The notes under the pieces were generated by a model. The model did no database searches, was not told where the DNA came from, and saw only the letters and a list, made by a program, of their open reading frames with translations. A stretch of 64,000 bases of DNA from an uncultured Methylocystaceae bacterium (GTDB lineage Bacteria > Pseudomonadota > Alphaproteobacteria > Rhizobiales > Beijerinckiaceae). The stretch is from positions 83,139 to 147,138 of the forward strand of contig CALMZV010000146.1 in NCBI GenBank assembly GCA_937870755.1, in the 5' to 3' direction. Below, piece by piece: positions 37,601 through 44,498 of this stretch. Every line of letters starts with the position of its first letter. The first letter of the stretch is position 1. A program made the position numbers and the translations under genes.

Positions 37601-38041
37601 ATGATCGTCTTCGCCATTCTCGGTTCGCTCGCCGCCATCGGCATGCTTTGCTGGTTACTGTTCACGCTCGCCGTCTTTGCGCTTCCAGCTTTCATCGGCG
37701 TCAGCGCGGGCATCTGGGCGCATCAGACCGGCGCCGGCCTGCTCGGTGCCATCGTCATCGGCGCCGTTGGTGCCGGTATCGCACTCGGCGTCGGCCAGCT
37801 TCTGCTCGCCGTTCTGCGGCCGGCCTGGCTGAAACTCCTCGTCGCATTGGCTTTCGTCGCGCCCGCAGCCATCGCGGGCTTTCACGCGACCCATGGCATC
37901 GTGAAGCACACCATGCCGTCGGAAACCTGGCAGCTCGTGTTCTCGGTCATCGGGGCGATTGCCGTTGCCGTCACGACCTTCATCCGCGTGACGTCGCTCA
38001 CCCCGCCAGGATCGACCAGCCGGGGCGTTGCCAATGCCTGA
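37601..38041 (+). CDS. Small integral membrane protein
   Basis: This 146-aa protein has four to five predicted transmembrane segments: FAILGSLAAIGMLCWLLFTL, FALPAFIGVSAGIW, LLGAIVIGAVGAGIALGVG, LLVALAFVAPAAIAGF, and a last one around VFSVIGAIAVAVTTF. A CGGAGG precedes the ATG. The gene lies in the ICE backbone between the cargo trio and the first DUF736 gene. Homologues are common in these ICEs without known function; surface exclusion or transfer-related roles are only guesses. Confidence 0.65.
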   Translation: MIVFAILGSLAAIGMLCWLLFTLAVFALPAFIGVSAGIWAHQTGAGLLGAIVIGAVGAGIALGVGQLLLAVLRPAWLKLLVALAFVAPAAIAGFHATHGIVKHTMPSETWQLVFSVIGAIAVAVTTFIRVTSLTPPGSTSRGVANA

Positions 38042-38650
38042 ATGCCGAACTGACCGCAGAGCCGGACCAGAAAGCGGACGTGCACCACGCACCAACCATC
38101 GACCGACCTGATGTGGGATCGGGCGAAAAGACGCGCACGGCAGCGCGCAACCTGTCATGGCGCAGGGCTCGCTGATCGTCTGATCCCAGGCTGCTCATTC
38201 GCCGACTAACCAAACTCAGGCTGACGGGCGTCACCGGCCAGGCGCCCCTCATCAGCAATACAAGACGTGTCAGCTCAGAGCTCAAAGACGCCGATCGCGT
38301 GAACCGCGCGTGCCATTCGGCCGATGCCTTGCGCCGCCACGTCATCCCCTCGGGATCTAGCCAGATCGAGCGCACCCGAGCGGCCTCTTCAATGGCCTGA
38401 TCTGGCCGAAGACCGGCTCACGCCTCGCTCGCCTATGGCGCAACAGCGGCGTCACAACTTTCTTCCCCTGCCGGCTGCGCCGTCATTCCTCGCGCGACAA
38501 GAAAGTTCCTCCTTTGCTGTCAGGCCCCAAGCCTACCCCAGCGAACTGGGGACCCCAGGCAGGGGTGCGCCGTCGATCGTCTCCGGCCCGTCGATCGCCA
38601 TCGAGGCCGCAATGGTGCGGGCTCGAGACTTCGGATCGAGGAGAAATGAC
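38042..38650. other. Gene-free stretch with one clear hairpin
   Basis: No reading frame here has credible start signals and codon bias. The only structure I noted is a perfect hairpin CCCCAG-CGAA-CTGGGG at 38536-38551, about 100 nt before the DUF736 gene. The stretch may hold decayed sequence or a long untranslated leader. Confidence 0.5.
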
Positions 38651-38977
38651 ATGGCCACCATCGGCACCTTCAAGAAGACCGGCACGAACGAGTTCACCGG
38701 CGAGATCGTCACCCTGAGCGTTCAGGCCAAGAACGTCCGCATCGTCCCCGAGACCCGGGCCACCGGCGAGAACGCCCCCAGCCACCGCGTCCTGGTCGGT
38801 CGCGCCGAAATCGGCGCCGCCTGGTCCAAGCGCTCCAACGAGGGCCGCGACTATCTTGGTCTCAAGCTGGACGACCCGAGCTTCAACGCCCCGATCTACG
38901 CCAACCTGTTCGACGACGAGGACGGCGAAGCTTTCAGCCTCATCTGGTCCCGCCCCAGCCGCCGCAACGGCGACTGA
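38651..38977 (+). CDS. DUF736 protein (first copy)
   Basis: This is a 108-aa DUF736 protein: MATIGTFKKTGTNEFTGEI, the VRIVPE strand, the HRVLVGRAEIGAAWSK block, and the LGLKLDDPSFNAPIYANLF signature. AGGAG precedes the ATG. DUF736 proteins are small beta-rich proteins found in nearly all alphaproteobacterial ICEs, often in two or three copies; the function is unknown. A second copy lies at 44157. A strong terminator follows this gene, so it is probably a single-gene unit. Confidence 0.9.
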   Translation: MATIGTFKKTGTNEFTGEIVTLSVQAKNVRIVPETRATGENAPSHRVLVGRAEIGAAWSKRSNEGRDYLGLKLDDPSFNAPIYANLFDDEDGEAFSLIWSRPSRRNGD

Positions 38978-38989
38978 GGCTCCGGCGAC

Positions 38990-39021
38990 GCCCCGTCCGG
39001 TCGATCCGGACGGGGCCTTCG
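38990..39021 (+). terminator. Terminator-like hairpin after DUF736
   Basis: A perfect 11-bp stem GCCCCGTCCGG/CCGGACGGGGC with a TCGAT loop (38990-39016) is followed by CTTCGT. It lies 13 nt after the DUF736 stop. Confidence 0.7.
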
Positions 39022-39155
39022 TCAGCCAAAGCATCCGAATCAGGTTGCGGCCTGAACTACTCGAACGACCGCAATAGACGCTCTTCAGTCTGGCCGGAAA
39101 AGCCAAGAGCGGCTATTATAGTCGTAGTTCTGGCGTGCGCTGAGGTCCGAGTGGA

Positions 39156-39175
39156 GGTGATCATGCATGATCACC
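39156..39175. promoter_or_regulatory. 20-bp perfect palindrome over the XRE start codon
   Basis: The half-site GGTGATCATG is followed immediately by its exact reverse complement. The palindrome covers the end of the Shine-Dalgarno (GGAGG) and the ATG of the XRE gene. It is a strong candidate for an autoregulatory operator, possibly also blocking ribosome access. Confidence 0.6.
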
Positions 39176-39430
39176 GCCCGACTGTCGCGGGCCGCACGCG
39201 CGCTGCTGGGTTGGACACAGGAGACGCTCGCTGACGAAGCCCGTGTATCACTGACCGCGCTCAAGCGCCTCGAGTCGGAGAGCGACTTGAAGGTCTACGA
39301 GAGCACGCGCGATCAGGTGCGCCGGGCATTTGAAGCGCATGGCATCGTCCTCTTGCAGTCCGACCAAGGTGAAGGGGTGATGCTCGTCCATGGCCGAAAA
39401 GCCGCCAGCGACATGCGGAAGAGAAACTAG
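39167..39430 (+). CDS. XRE-family helix-turn-helix regulator
   Basis: This 87-aa protein is almost only a lambda-repressor-like HTH: RLSRAARALLGWTQETLADEARVSLTALKRLESE, with a short C-terminal strand part (GIVLLQSDQGEGVMLVHGR). The ATG sits inside a perfect 20-bp palindrome, so the protein probably represses itself. It lies just upstream of a QseM-like DUF2285 gene and an FseA-like activator. By position it could play the role of the QseC-type controller of ICE transfer, but sequence alone does not prove that. Confidence 0.8.
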   Translation: MITARLSRAARALLGWTQETLADEARVSLTALKRLESESDLKVYESTRDQVRRAFEAHGIVLLQSDQGEGVMLVHGRKAASDMRKRN

Positions 39431-39550
39431 CGCCGTTCCACGACGGCCGACCCGCGTTGCGAGCCAGCAGCCATACCAGTTGCCGTCGAAGTCGGGCTTG
39501 GTTAACGCCATGCCGACACGCAGGGGCTCTGTGATTCCAGGTGGGGCGTC

Positions 39551-39817
39551 GTGACCAAGGCAGACTTCCTCGAACGGCCGCCGGAGAGCGCGTCGATCAC
39601 CGACTATGATCGGGCGCACATGACGCTCTACCTCCGTCTCCTTGATGCCGCGTCGGACGGCGCTGCTTGGGAAGAGGCCGTGTCAATCCTGTTCGGCATT
39701 GACCCGGCCGCCGAACCGGAGCGTGCCCGCCGCATCCATGACAGCCATCTCGATCGTGCCAAATGGATGACCCAGCACGGCTACCGCGAGCTCGCACACG
39801 AGCACCCGCGTCGTTGA
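39551..39817 (+). CDS. Stand-alone DUF2285-type protein, QseM-like antiactivator candidate
   Basis: This 88-aa protein contains DYDRAHMTLYLRLLDAASDGAAWEEAVSILFGI followed by HDSHLDRAKWMTQHGYRELA. By eye it aligns with the C-terminal DUF2285 domain encoded at 40132-40707 (RQQRHRARRMLQAVDG...YREIAVTLFGT...GGYRRLL). In ICEMlSym(R7A) the single-domain DUF2285 protein QseM binds and inhibits FseA and TraR. The position between the XRE gene and the split FseA-like gene supports a similar role here; that is inference. The start is the GTG at 39551; ATG alternatives are internal. Confidence 0.65.
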   Translation: MTKADFLERPPESASITDYDRAHMTLYLRLLDAASDGAAWEEAVSILFGIDPAAEPERARRIHDSHLDRAKWMTQHGYRELAHEHPRR

Positions 39818-39932
39818 TGCGGGGGTGATGCCGCAGCGGCATCGCCCGTTTCCCATTCTCCGGCTTCCGCTGGCGCTCGCATGGCGGAATCCTGCGCAGC
39901 GAAGCTGCTGCAGGTTCGCTGGCGGAGGATGC

Positions 39933-40256
39933 ATGACCCCCGACATCTCGCATTGGCGATCATCCGAGCGCTACGAATACGTGCAAGACCTCGTCTCGCC
40001 TGAACTCGCCTGGGAATGGCTGCGCCGGAACGAAGACTATCAGCGCGACTTCGTGGCCGCTCAGCTGGAACCGAACGCCGACACCGCCGCAACCGAGGCC
40101 GCGAGGTCTCGATGGGGGCTGCGATTTCCTGTTGTCGCCGGCCCTCGACGCCAAAGAGGCCGCGCCCATCTGGGCGCCCGCAGTGAACACCGGCGCTGTG
40201 ATTCTGGCCGCGCCACCCGCCATCTTACTGGAAGACTCCGGCCCGCCTGTCATTGA
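39933..40256 (+). CDS. FseA-like activator, N-terminal part (DUF6499), 0 frame
   Basis: The frame starts at an ATG behind GGCGGAGGA and encodes MTPDISHWRSSERYEYVQDL and LAWEWLRRNEDYQRDF, the DUF6499 module. After ...ARSRWGLRFP the frame leaves the family and runs on without similarity to a stop at 40256. The rest of the expected protein continues in the +1 frame. The junction lies near 40125-40132, in the codons CGA TTT CCT GTT. In ICEMlSym(R7A) exactly this DUF6499/DUF2285 pair is joined by programmed +1 frameshifting into the excision activator FseA. A sequencing error or a real mutation would look the same. Confidence 0.7.
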   Translation: MTPDISHWRSSERYEYVQDLVSPELAWEWLRRNEDYQRDFVAAQLEPNADTAATEAARSRWGLRFPVVAGPRRQRGRAHLGARSEHRRCDSGRATRHLTGRLRPACH

Positions 40257-40707
40257 GACGCAGGCACCCGGTCAGTCAGACGCGCAAGGCTCCCACTTCG
40301 TCCACACCCTCGTGAATGGCGAACGGCTCCAGATCCTGCGTCTCGGTGGATCAGGCGCGGACGAAGGCGCGGCGGCCGTCATCCCGCTAGGCCCCGAAGG
40401 CTTCGATCGGCTCGAGGCCGTCGCCCGTCTCCTGAGTTCGCTTCATGGTCGCGCAATCCCTGCCGACACGCGGCTGACGAGGCAGCAGCGTCACCGTGCG
40501 CGACGGATGTTGCAGGCCGTGGACGGTCGTCTCAGCGGCGCCAGTTACCGCGAAATCGCGGTGACCCTGTTCGGCACGCGCGACCTCGCCGATGAACCCT
40601 GGAAAACATCCTCGCGCAGGTTTGCGACGATGGACCTCGTGCGCGGCGGCCTCGCCATGATCGCCGGCGGCTATCGACGCCTGCTGAGCCATCGCCGTCG
40701 ACGCTAG
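40132..40707 (+). CDS. FseA-like activator, C-terminal part (DUF2285), +1 frame
   Basis: This frame continues the protein begun at 39933: SPALDAKEAAPIWAP, then a beta-rich part, then the DUF2285 helix-turn-helix variant (RQQRHRARRMLQAVDGRLSGASYREIAVTLFG...WKTSSRR...GGYRRLL). It has no convincing start codon or Shine-Dalgarno of its own (only a TTG at 40132), so it is most likely made as a fusion by a +1 slip of the upstream ribosome. The fused product would be about 257 aa. Expected role: activation of the excisionase/transfer operon that follows. Confidence 0.7.
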   Translation: MSPALDAKEAAPIWAPAVNTGAVILAAPPAILLEDSGPPVIETQAPGQSDAQGSHFVHTLVNGERLQILRLGGSGADEGAAAVIPLGPEGFDRLEAVARLLSSLHGRAIPADTRLTRQQRHRARRMLQAVDGRLSGASYREIAVTLFGTRDLADEPWKTSSRRFATMDLVRGGLAMIAGGYRRLLSHRRRR

Positions 40708-40832
40708 CACGCCTGGTGTGGGGATTTGCTCCCGCCAGCTTCCCACTCCCTCCGCAACTTCGCGCTCCGCCAGGGTAGCCGCCAACCGCCGCTGTCCCCC
40801 TGCGGCTCTCGCGCAACCTCGGAGGCTCGATC

Positions 40833-41114
40833 ATGTCACCCAATGGCGCCGGCGTGCCGCAGCGCTTTCTCCGCACGCCTGAAGCGGCCCGCTTCCTCGG
40901 TCTCTCGGATCGCACGCTCGAGAAGCACCGGACCTACGGCACCGGTCCCGCCTATCGCAAGCTCGGCGGGCGCGTCGTCTACGCGCTCGAGGACCTGAAA
41001 GCCTGGGCCGACCGCGGCTTCGTCACCTCGACGTCCGATCCGCGCGGGAATGTCCTTCCCGCCAAGCGCCATGCCGCCGTCACGTCTGCCTTCGGCGGCG
41101 GCCAAGCCCGCTGA
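40833..41114 (+). CDS. AlpA/MerR-type HTH protein, RdfS-like excisionase candidate
   Basis: This 93-aa protein has an excisionase-type winged helix: RTPEAARFLGLSDRTLEKHRTYGTGPAYRKLGGRVVYALEDLKAWAD. It heads a tightly packed set running repA, parA, an RHH gene, DUF2840, traF and onward to the relaxase. In ICEMlSym(R7A) the recombination directionality factor RdfS is activated by FseA and precedes traF and rlxS; the same order here supports an RdfS-like role. The start at 40833 is preceded by GGAGG at 40821. It could instead be a general transcription factor. Confidence 0.7.
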   Translation: MSPNGAGVPQRFLRTPEAARFLGLSDRTLEKHRTYGTGPAYRKLGGRVVYALEDLKAWADRGFVTSTSDPRGNVLPAKRHAAVTSAFGGGQAR

Positions 41115-41124
41115 GCCGTCCGAC

Positions 41125-42186
41125 ATGTCCCCGCGGCAGCGCCCCCTCTCCTTGAGCGAACGATCGCGGCTCGACCCGTTCGTCGTCGCCACCGGCGACG
41201 CCAGTCCGCGCGACCAGCGCGATCTGATGGAGCGGCCCTTCTTCTCGCTCGCCAAGGCCAAGCGCACCTCACCGATCCACTACGAAGCCGGCGACGTCCG
41301 CGTCGAAGTCTTCGCGGTCCCCGAGCATGGCATGGCGACCATCTGGGACGCCGATATCCTGATCTGGGCCGCGAGCCAGATCGTCGAGGCCGCAAACCTC
41401 GGCTTCCAAACGTCACGCTTCCTGCGCTTCACGCCGTATCAACTCCTGACCGCCATCGGGCGCCAGACCGGATCGCGCGACTATCGGCTCCTCAAAGGCG
41501 CGCTGGCGCGCCTTCAGTCCACAGTCATCCGCACCACGATCCGCAACGGCGAGCATTGGCGGCGTCAGCAATTCTCCTGGATCAACGAGTGGGGGGAATG
41601 CACGACGCGCGACGGCCGCGTGGAGGGCATGGAATTCGTCCTGCCCGACTGGCTCTATCGCGGTGTCATTGACCGCTCGCTCGTCCTCGCCATCGATCCC
41701 GCCTATTTCCGACTGACCGGCGGCATCGAGCGCTGGCTCTATCGGGTCGCCCGCAAGCATGCCGGCCGTCAGCCAGCGGGCTGGACCTTCGAAATCGCGC
41801 ACCTGCACTCCAAATCGGGCAGCCAGGCGCGTGTTTCCGACTTTGCCATCGACATCCGCCGCATCGTCGCCCGCCAGCCGCTGCCCGGCTATCGCTTGGC
41901 TCTAGAGCGCGCCGGTCGTCAGGAACGCCTGCACATCCGCCCCATCAATTTGTCCACAGGCCCTGTGGATGGCGCTGTGGATGCGTTCGGGACTTCGGGC
42001 GCAAATGGTATCGGGATTTCGGGCGCAGCCGCCTCGGGACTTCGGGCGCGCGGATCGCAACTAACCCTCTGGCCTGAAACGGCGATTCCGAGCCTTAACT
42101 TAGAGTCTAACAAGGAATCTAACTTCTTGTTGGAGCGGGGCGACGGTGGAAAACCACCCTGCGGCCGACGGAGCGCGCGGTCATGA
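41125..42186 (+). CDS. repA: RepA replication initiator
   Basis: This 353-aa protein is of the alphaproteobacterial RepA initiator family: PFFSLAKAKRTSPIHYEAGDVRVEV, then a winged-helix region (FLRFTPYQLLTAIGRQTGSRDYRLLKGALARLQSTVI) and FEIAHLHSKSGSQARVSDFAIDIRRIV. The C-terminal 80 residues are low-complexity because the DNA there contains DnaA-box-like sites and three iterons (see the origin feature). I choose the ATG at 41125 (MSPRQRPLSL), 11 nt after the upstream stop; an ATG at 41050 is possible. Together with ParA it would let the excised element replicate and be retained during transfer. Confidence 0.88.
   Translation: MSPRQRPLSLSERSRLDPFVVATGDASPRDQRDLMERPFFSLAKAKRTSPIHYEAGDVRVEVFAVPEHGMATIWDADILIWAASQIVEAANLGFQTSRFLRFTPYQLLTAIGRQTGSRDYRLLKGALARLQSTVIRTTIRNGEHWRRQQFSWINEWGECTTRDGRVEGMEFVLPDWLYRGVIDRSLVLAIDPAYFRLTGGIERWLYRVARKHAGRQPAGWTFEIAHLHSKSGSQARVSDFAIDIRRIVARQPLPGYRLALERAGRQERLHIRPINLSTGPVDGAVDAFGTSGANGIGISGAAASGLRARGSQLTLWPETAIPSLNLESNKESNFLLERGDGGKPPCGRRSARS
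41950..42135 (+). other. Predicted replication origin (iterons, DnaA boxes, AT-rich tail) inside repA
   Basis: Three DnaA-box-like sites come first: TTGTCCACA (41950) and two reversed TGTGGAT sites (41964, 41976). They are followed by three 16-bp direct repeats TCGGGAYTTCGGGCGC at 41987-42002, 42011-42026 and 42034-42049, spaced 24 and 23 bp. An AT-richer stretch with two TCTAAC repeats (42094-42134) comes after. This order is that of an iteron-type oriV. An origin within the initiator gene is known from repABC replicons (oriV in repC). Confidence 0.6.
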
Positions 42187-42821
42187 TCGTCGCGTTGCTC
42201 AATCAGAAAGGCGGCGTCGGCAAAACGACGCTCGCCCTCCATCTCGCCGGCGAATGGGCGAACCGCGATCAACGCGTCATACTCATCGATGCCGATCCGC
42301 AGGGTTCCGCACTCGACTGGTCCGAAGCGCGCGCCCGTGAAGGCCTGCCCCGCCGGTTCGCCGTCATCGGACTGGCGCGCGACACCTTGCACCGCGAAGC
42401 GCCCGAACTGGCGCGCGGCGCCGATCATGTGGTGATCGATGGTCCCCCGCGCGTCGCCGGCCTCATGCGCTCGGCCCTGCTCGCCGCCGATCTCGTCCTC
42501 ATCCCGGTTCAGCCGTCGCCCTTCGACGGATGGGGGTCGGCCGAGATGCTGGCGCTGCTCCGCGAAGCACGCCTGTTCCGCCCGTCGCTTGTCGCCCGGT
42601 TCGTGCTCAACCGCTGTGGCGCGCGCACCATCATCGCACGCGAGACCGCCAAGGCGCTCGCCGAACACGATCCGCCGGTGCTGGCTAGCGCGATCGGCCA
42701 ACGCGTCGGCTTCGCGGATGCCGCGCAATCCGGCCGCCTGATCTCGGAGCTCGATGGCCAGCGTGCCGGTGCGCGCGAGATCACAGCGCTCTGCGCCGAA
42801 GTTGGAAGGCTCGCACCATGA
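42183..42821 (+). CDS. parA: ParA-family partition ATPase
   Basis: This 212-aa ParA/Soj-type ATPase has the deviant Walker A KGGVGKTT (residues 9-16), Walker A' in LIDADPQGSALDW, and Walker B in VVIDGPPR. It lacks the N-terminal DNA-binding extension of RepA-type ParA proteins, so it is a short ParA. Its ATG overlaps the repA stop. It would partition or stabilise the replicating circular form of the ICE, presumably with the downstream ribbon-helix-helix protein as its centromere-binding partner. Confidence 0.9.
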   Translation: MIVALLNQKGGVGKTTLALHLAGEWANRDQRVILIDADPQGSALDWSEARAREGLPRRFAVIGLARDTLHREAPELARGADHVVIDGPPRVAGLMRSALLAADLVLIPVQPSPFDGWGSAEMLALLREARLFRPSLVARFVLNRCGARTIIARETAKALAEHDPPVLASAIGQRVGFADAAQSGRLISELDGQRAGAREITALCAEVGRLAP

Positions 42822-43057
42822 CCAGGCGCAGCTTCGCCGCACGGCCCGGCGACCCGGACAACTGGATCAAGGCCGCCGACGATCCGCGCGGCCGCAGGGC
42901 TGACGCCATCGCCTACACCGCGCGCCTCACGATCGATGTCACGCCCGACCTGCGCGGCCGGATCAAGGTCACCGCGTTCCGGCGCGGCCAGACTGTGGCG
43001 GACATGCTGCGCGATCTCCTCGCGGACGCGTTTCCTGCCGAGGGGGACGCGCCATGA
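42818..43057 (+). CDS. ParA-partner-like ribbon-helix-helix protein
   Basis: This 79-aa basic protein has an RHH-like block YTARLTIDVTPDLRGRIKVTAFRRGQTVADMLRDLL: a beta strand followed by two helices, as in small ParB/ParG-type centromere-binding proteins. The ATG overlaps the parA stop, and it overlaps the next gene. By analogy with other parA operons it is probably the DNA-binding partner of ParA. The assignment rests on pattern and context. Confidence 0.65.
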   Translation: MTRRSFAARPGDPDNWIKAADDPRGRRADAIAYTARLTIDVTPDLRGRIKVTAFRRGQTVADMLRDLLADAFPAEGDAP

Positions 43058-43569
43058 ACGAACCGGCAATTCATGGCGCAGCGGGCGTTCGGCCGTCATC
43101 ACCTTCCGGTCGGCTCACCGAGGTCGAACTGGTTTGGCGCGAGAAGCAGATCGAGCACTGGATCCGCTTCGGCCATGCGGTCCACGAGCAGATCCTCGAC
43201 CGACGGCGCCGCGTCCTCAGCTTCCCCGCTGGCGCCGCCTTCGCGTTCGTCCGCTGGGCATCGAATGGCTTTGGCACCGTCGTCTCGCGCATCGACATCC
43301 TGCGCGCCGTCAGCGCGGGCGAAGGCTATCAGACGCTACCCTCGGTGCGGCCCGGTGGTGAAATCCTGCTGCAAACGAGCGGCTGGCCGAGCGTTGAGCA
43401 GGTGCTGCTTTTGATCGACGCGATCGAAGCGCTCGACATCGACCCCGCCGAAGCTGCGCCTGACTATTGGCGCCATGTCCACAACCGGCTCGCCGCCGGG
43501 GACGCCCCGCGATCCTACTCCCGACAGCAGCACCGCGCCTGGCGCCTGCGCCAGAGGGCCGAGCCATGA
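43054..43569 (+). CDS. DUF2840 protein
   Basis: This is a 171-aa DUF2840 protein, a fixed member of alphaproteobacterial transfer regions. It contains LTEVELVWREKQIEHWIRFG, FPAGAAFAFVRWASNGFGTV and the conserved tail WRHVHNRLAAGD...RQQHRAWRLR. It lies between the ParA unit and the TraF peptidase with overlapping ends (ATGA on both sides), so it belongs to the transfer operon. No catalytic motif is visible and the function is unknown. Confidence 0.85.
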   Translation: MNEPAIHGAAGVRPSSPSGRLTEVELVWREKQIEHWIRFGHAVHEQILDRRRRVLSFPAGAAFAFVRWASNGFGTVVSRIDILRAVSAGEGYQTLPSVRPGGEILLQTSGWPSVEQVLLLIDAIEALDIDPAEAAPDYWRHVHNRLAAGDAPRSYSRQQHRAWRLRQRAEP

Positions 43570-44111
43570 CGCGCGCCGGCTACCTGTTGACCACCACGAG
43601 CGCCGTGCTCCTGCTTGTCACGCTGGCGGTGATCCACGTTGCACCGCGGCTCGTCTGGAACGCATCGGCCAGCGTCCCGGTCGGCCTCTATGAGATCGGT
43701 TCGGCTACGCCGCTCGATGTCACCGACCTTGTCGCGGTCGATGCGCCGGAGCCGCTTGCCGCCTTCCTCGCGGACCGGGGTTATCTGCCGCGCGGCGTGC
43801 CGCTCTTGAAGCGCGTTGCCGCACTCCCGGGTCAGACGGTCTGCCGTACCGGCGTTGACATCGCCGTCGATGGAAACACCGTTGGCGATGCGCTCGACCG
43901 CGACCGTCTGGGGCGCACGCTGCCCATCTGGCAGGGCTGCCACCGGCTCGGCGCAAACGAACTCTTCCTCATGAACATCGGCGTCCGAGACAGCCTGGAC
44001 GGCCGCTACTTCGGGCCTCTCGCCGTCACCACCGTGATCGGGCGGGCCACGCCTCTCTACACCGACGAAGACGGCGACGGTCGCTTCGTTTGGCGCGCGC
44101 CGACGCGGTGA
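43566..44111 (+). CDS. traF: TraF, S26-family signal peptidase for pilin processing
   Basis: This is a 181-aa membrane-anchored serine peptidase. An N-terminal transmembrane segment (residues 5-26) is followed by the catalytic Ser in SVPVG (S36) and the Lys in LLKRVAALPG (K82). TraF of IncP plasmids cyclises and cleaves the TrbC pilin; the trbC gene is at 56425. The start ATG overlaps the DUF2840 stop. Box E residues are visible in LFLMNIGVRDSLDGRYFGPL. Confidence 0.92.
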   Translation: MTRAGYLLTTTSAVLLLVTLAVIHVAPRLVWNASASVPVGLYEIGSATPLDVTDLVAVDAPEPLAAFLADRGYLPRGVPLLKRVAALPGQTVCRTGVDIAVDGNTVGDALDRDRLGRTLPIWQGCHRLGANELFLMNIGVRDSLDGRYFGPLAVTTVIGRATPLYTDEDGDGRFVWRAPTR

Positions 44112-44156
44112 CGGCGCAGCCATGACCCGTTCCACCGCATCGCCAAGGAGGTTGCC

Positions 44157-44495
44157 ATGAGCCTGATCGGAGAATTCACCCGCACCAAGAGCGGCTATGG
44201 CGGCCGCATTCGCACGCTCGCCCTCGACGCCGCTCTGGTGCTCGTGCCGGCGGAGCACTCCGACGCCGAGAACGCGCCCGACTATCGCGTTCACCTCGGC
44301 GACGACGCCGATGGGCCTGAAGTGGGCGCGGGATGGAAGCGCACCGGCGAGAAGGCCGGCGAGTATGTGTCTTTGCAGCTCGACGATCCGTCCTTCGCAC
44401 AGCCGATCCGGGCCAACCTGTTCCAGTCGGCCGACGACAAGTCAGCATGGGGTCTCTACTGGAACCGGCCGATCAAGCGCAGCGAGCGGGACTGA
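44157..44495 (+). CDS. DUF736 protein (second copy)
   Basis: This 112-aa DUF736 protein is related to the one at 38651: it keeps the strand pattern and the LQLDDPSFAQPIRANLF signature. It starts MSLIGEFTRTKSGYGGRIRTL behind a strong AAGGAGG. Copies differ by eye at well over half of the positions, so the duplication is old and both are probably functional. The function is unknown. Confidence 0.9.
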   Translation: MSLIGEFTRTKSGYGGRIRTLALDAALVLVPAEHSDAENAPDYRVHLGDDADGPEVGAGWKRTGEKAGEYVSLQLDDPSFAQPIRANLFQSADDKSAWGLYWNRPIKRSERD

Positions 44496-44498
44496 CCG

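Noticed and set aside
37180..38175. A 331-codon open frame covering the small ORF and the membrane protein gene
   Set aside because: Its translation is Arg/His-rich low-complexity, typical of a shifted GC-rich frame; the two genes in other frames have better start sites and plausible proteins.
39079..39111. Inverted repeat CGCTCTT...AAGAGCG upstream of the XRE gene as an operator
   Set aside because: The arms are 7 bp around a 19-nt loop, a match likely to occur by chance here, and it is not repeated elsewhere; the 20-bp palindrome at the start codon is a far better candidate.
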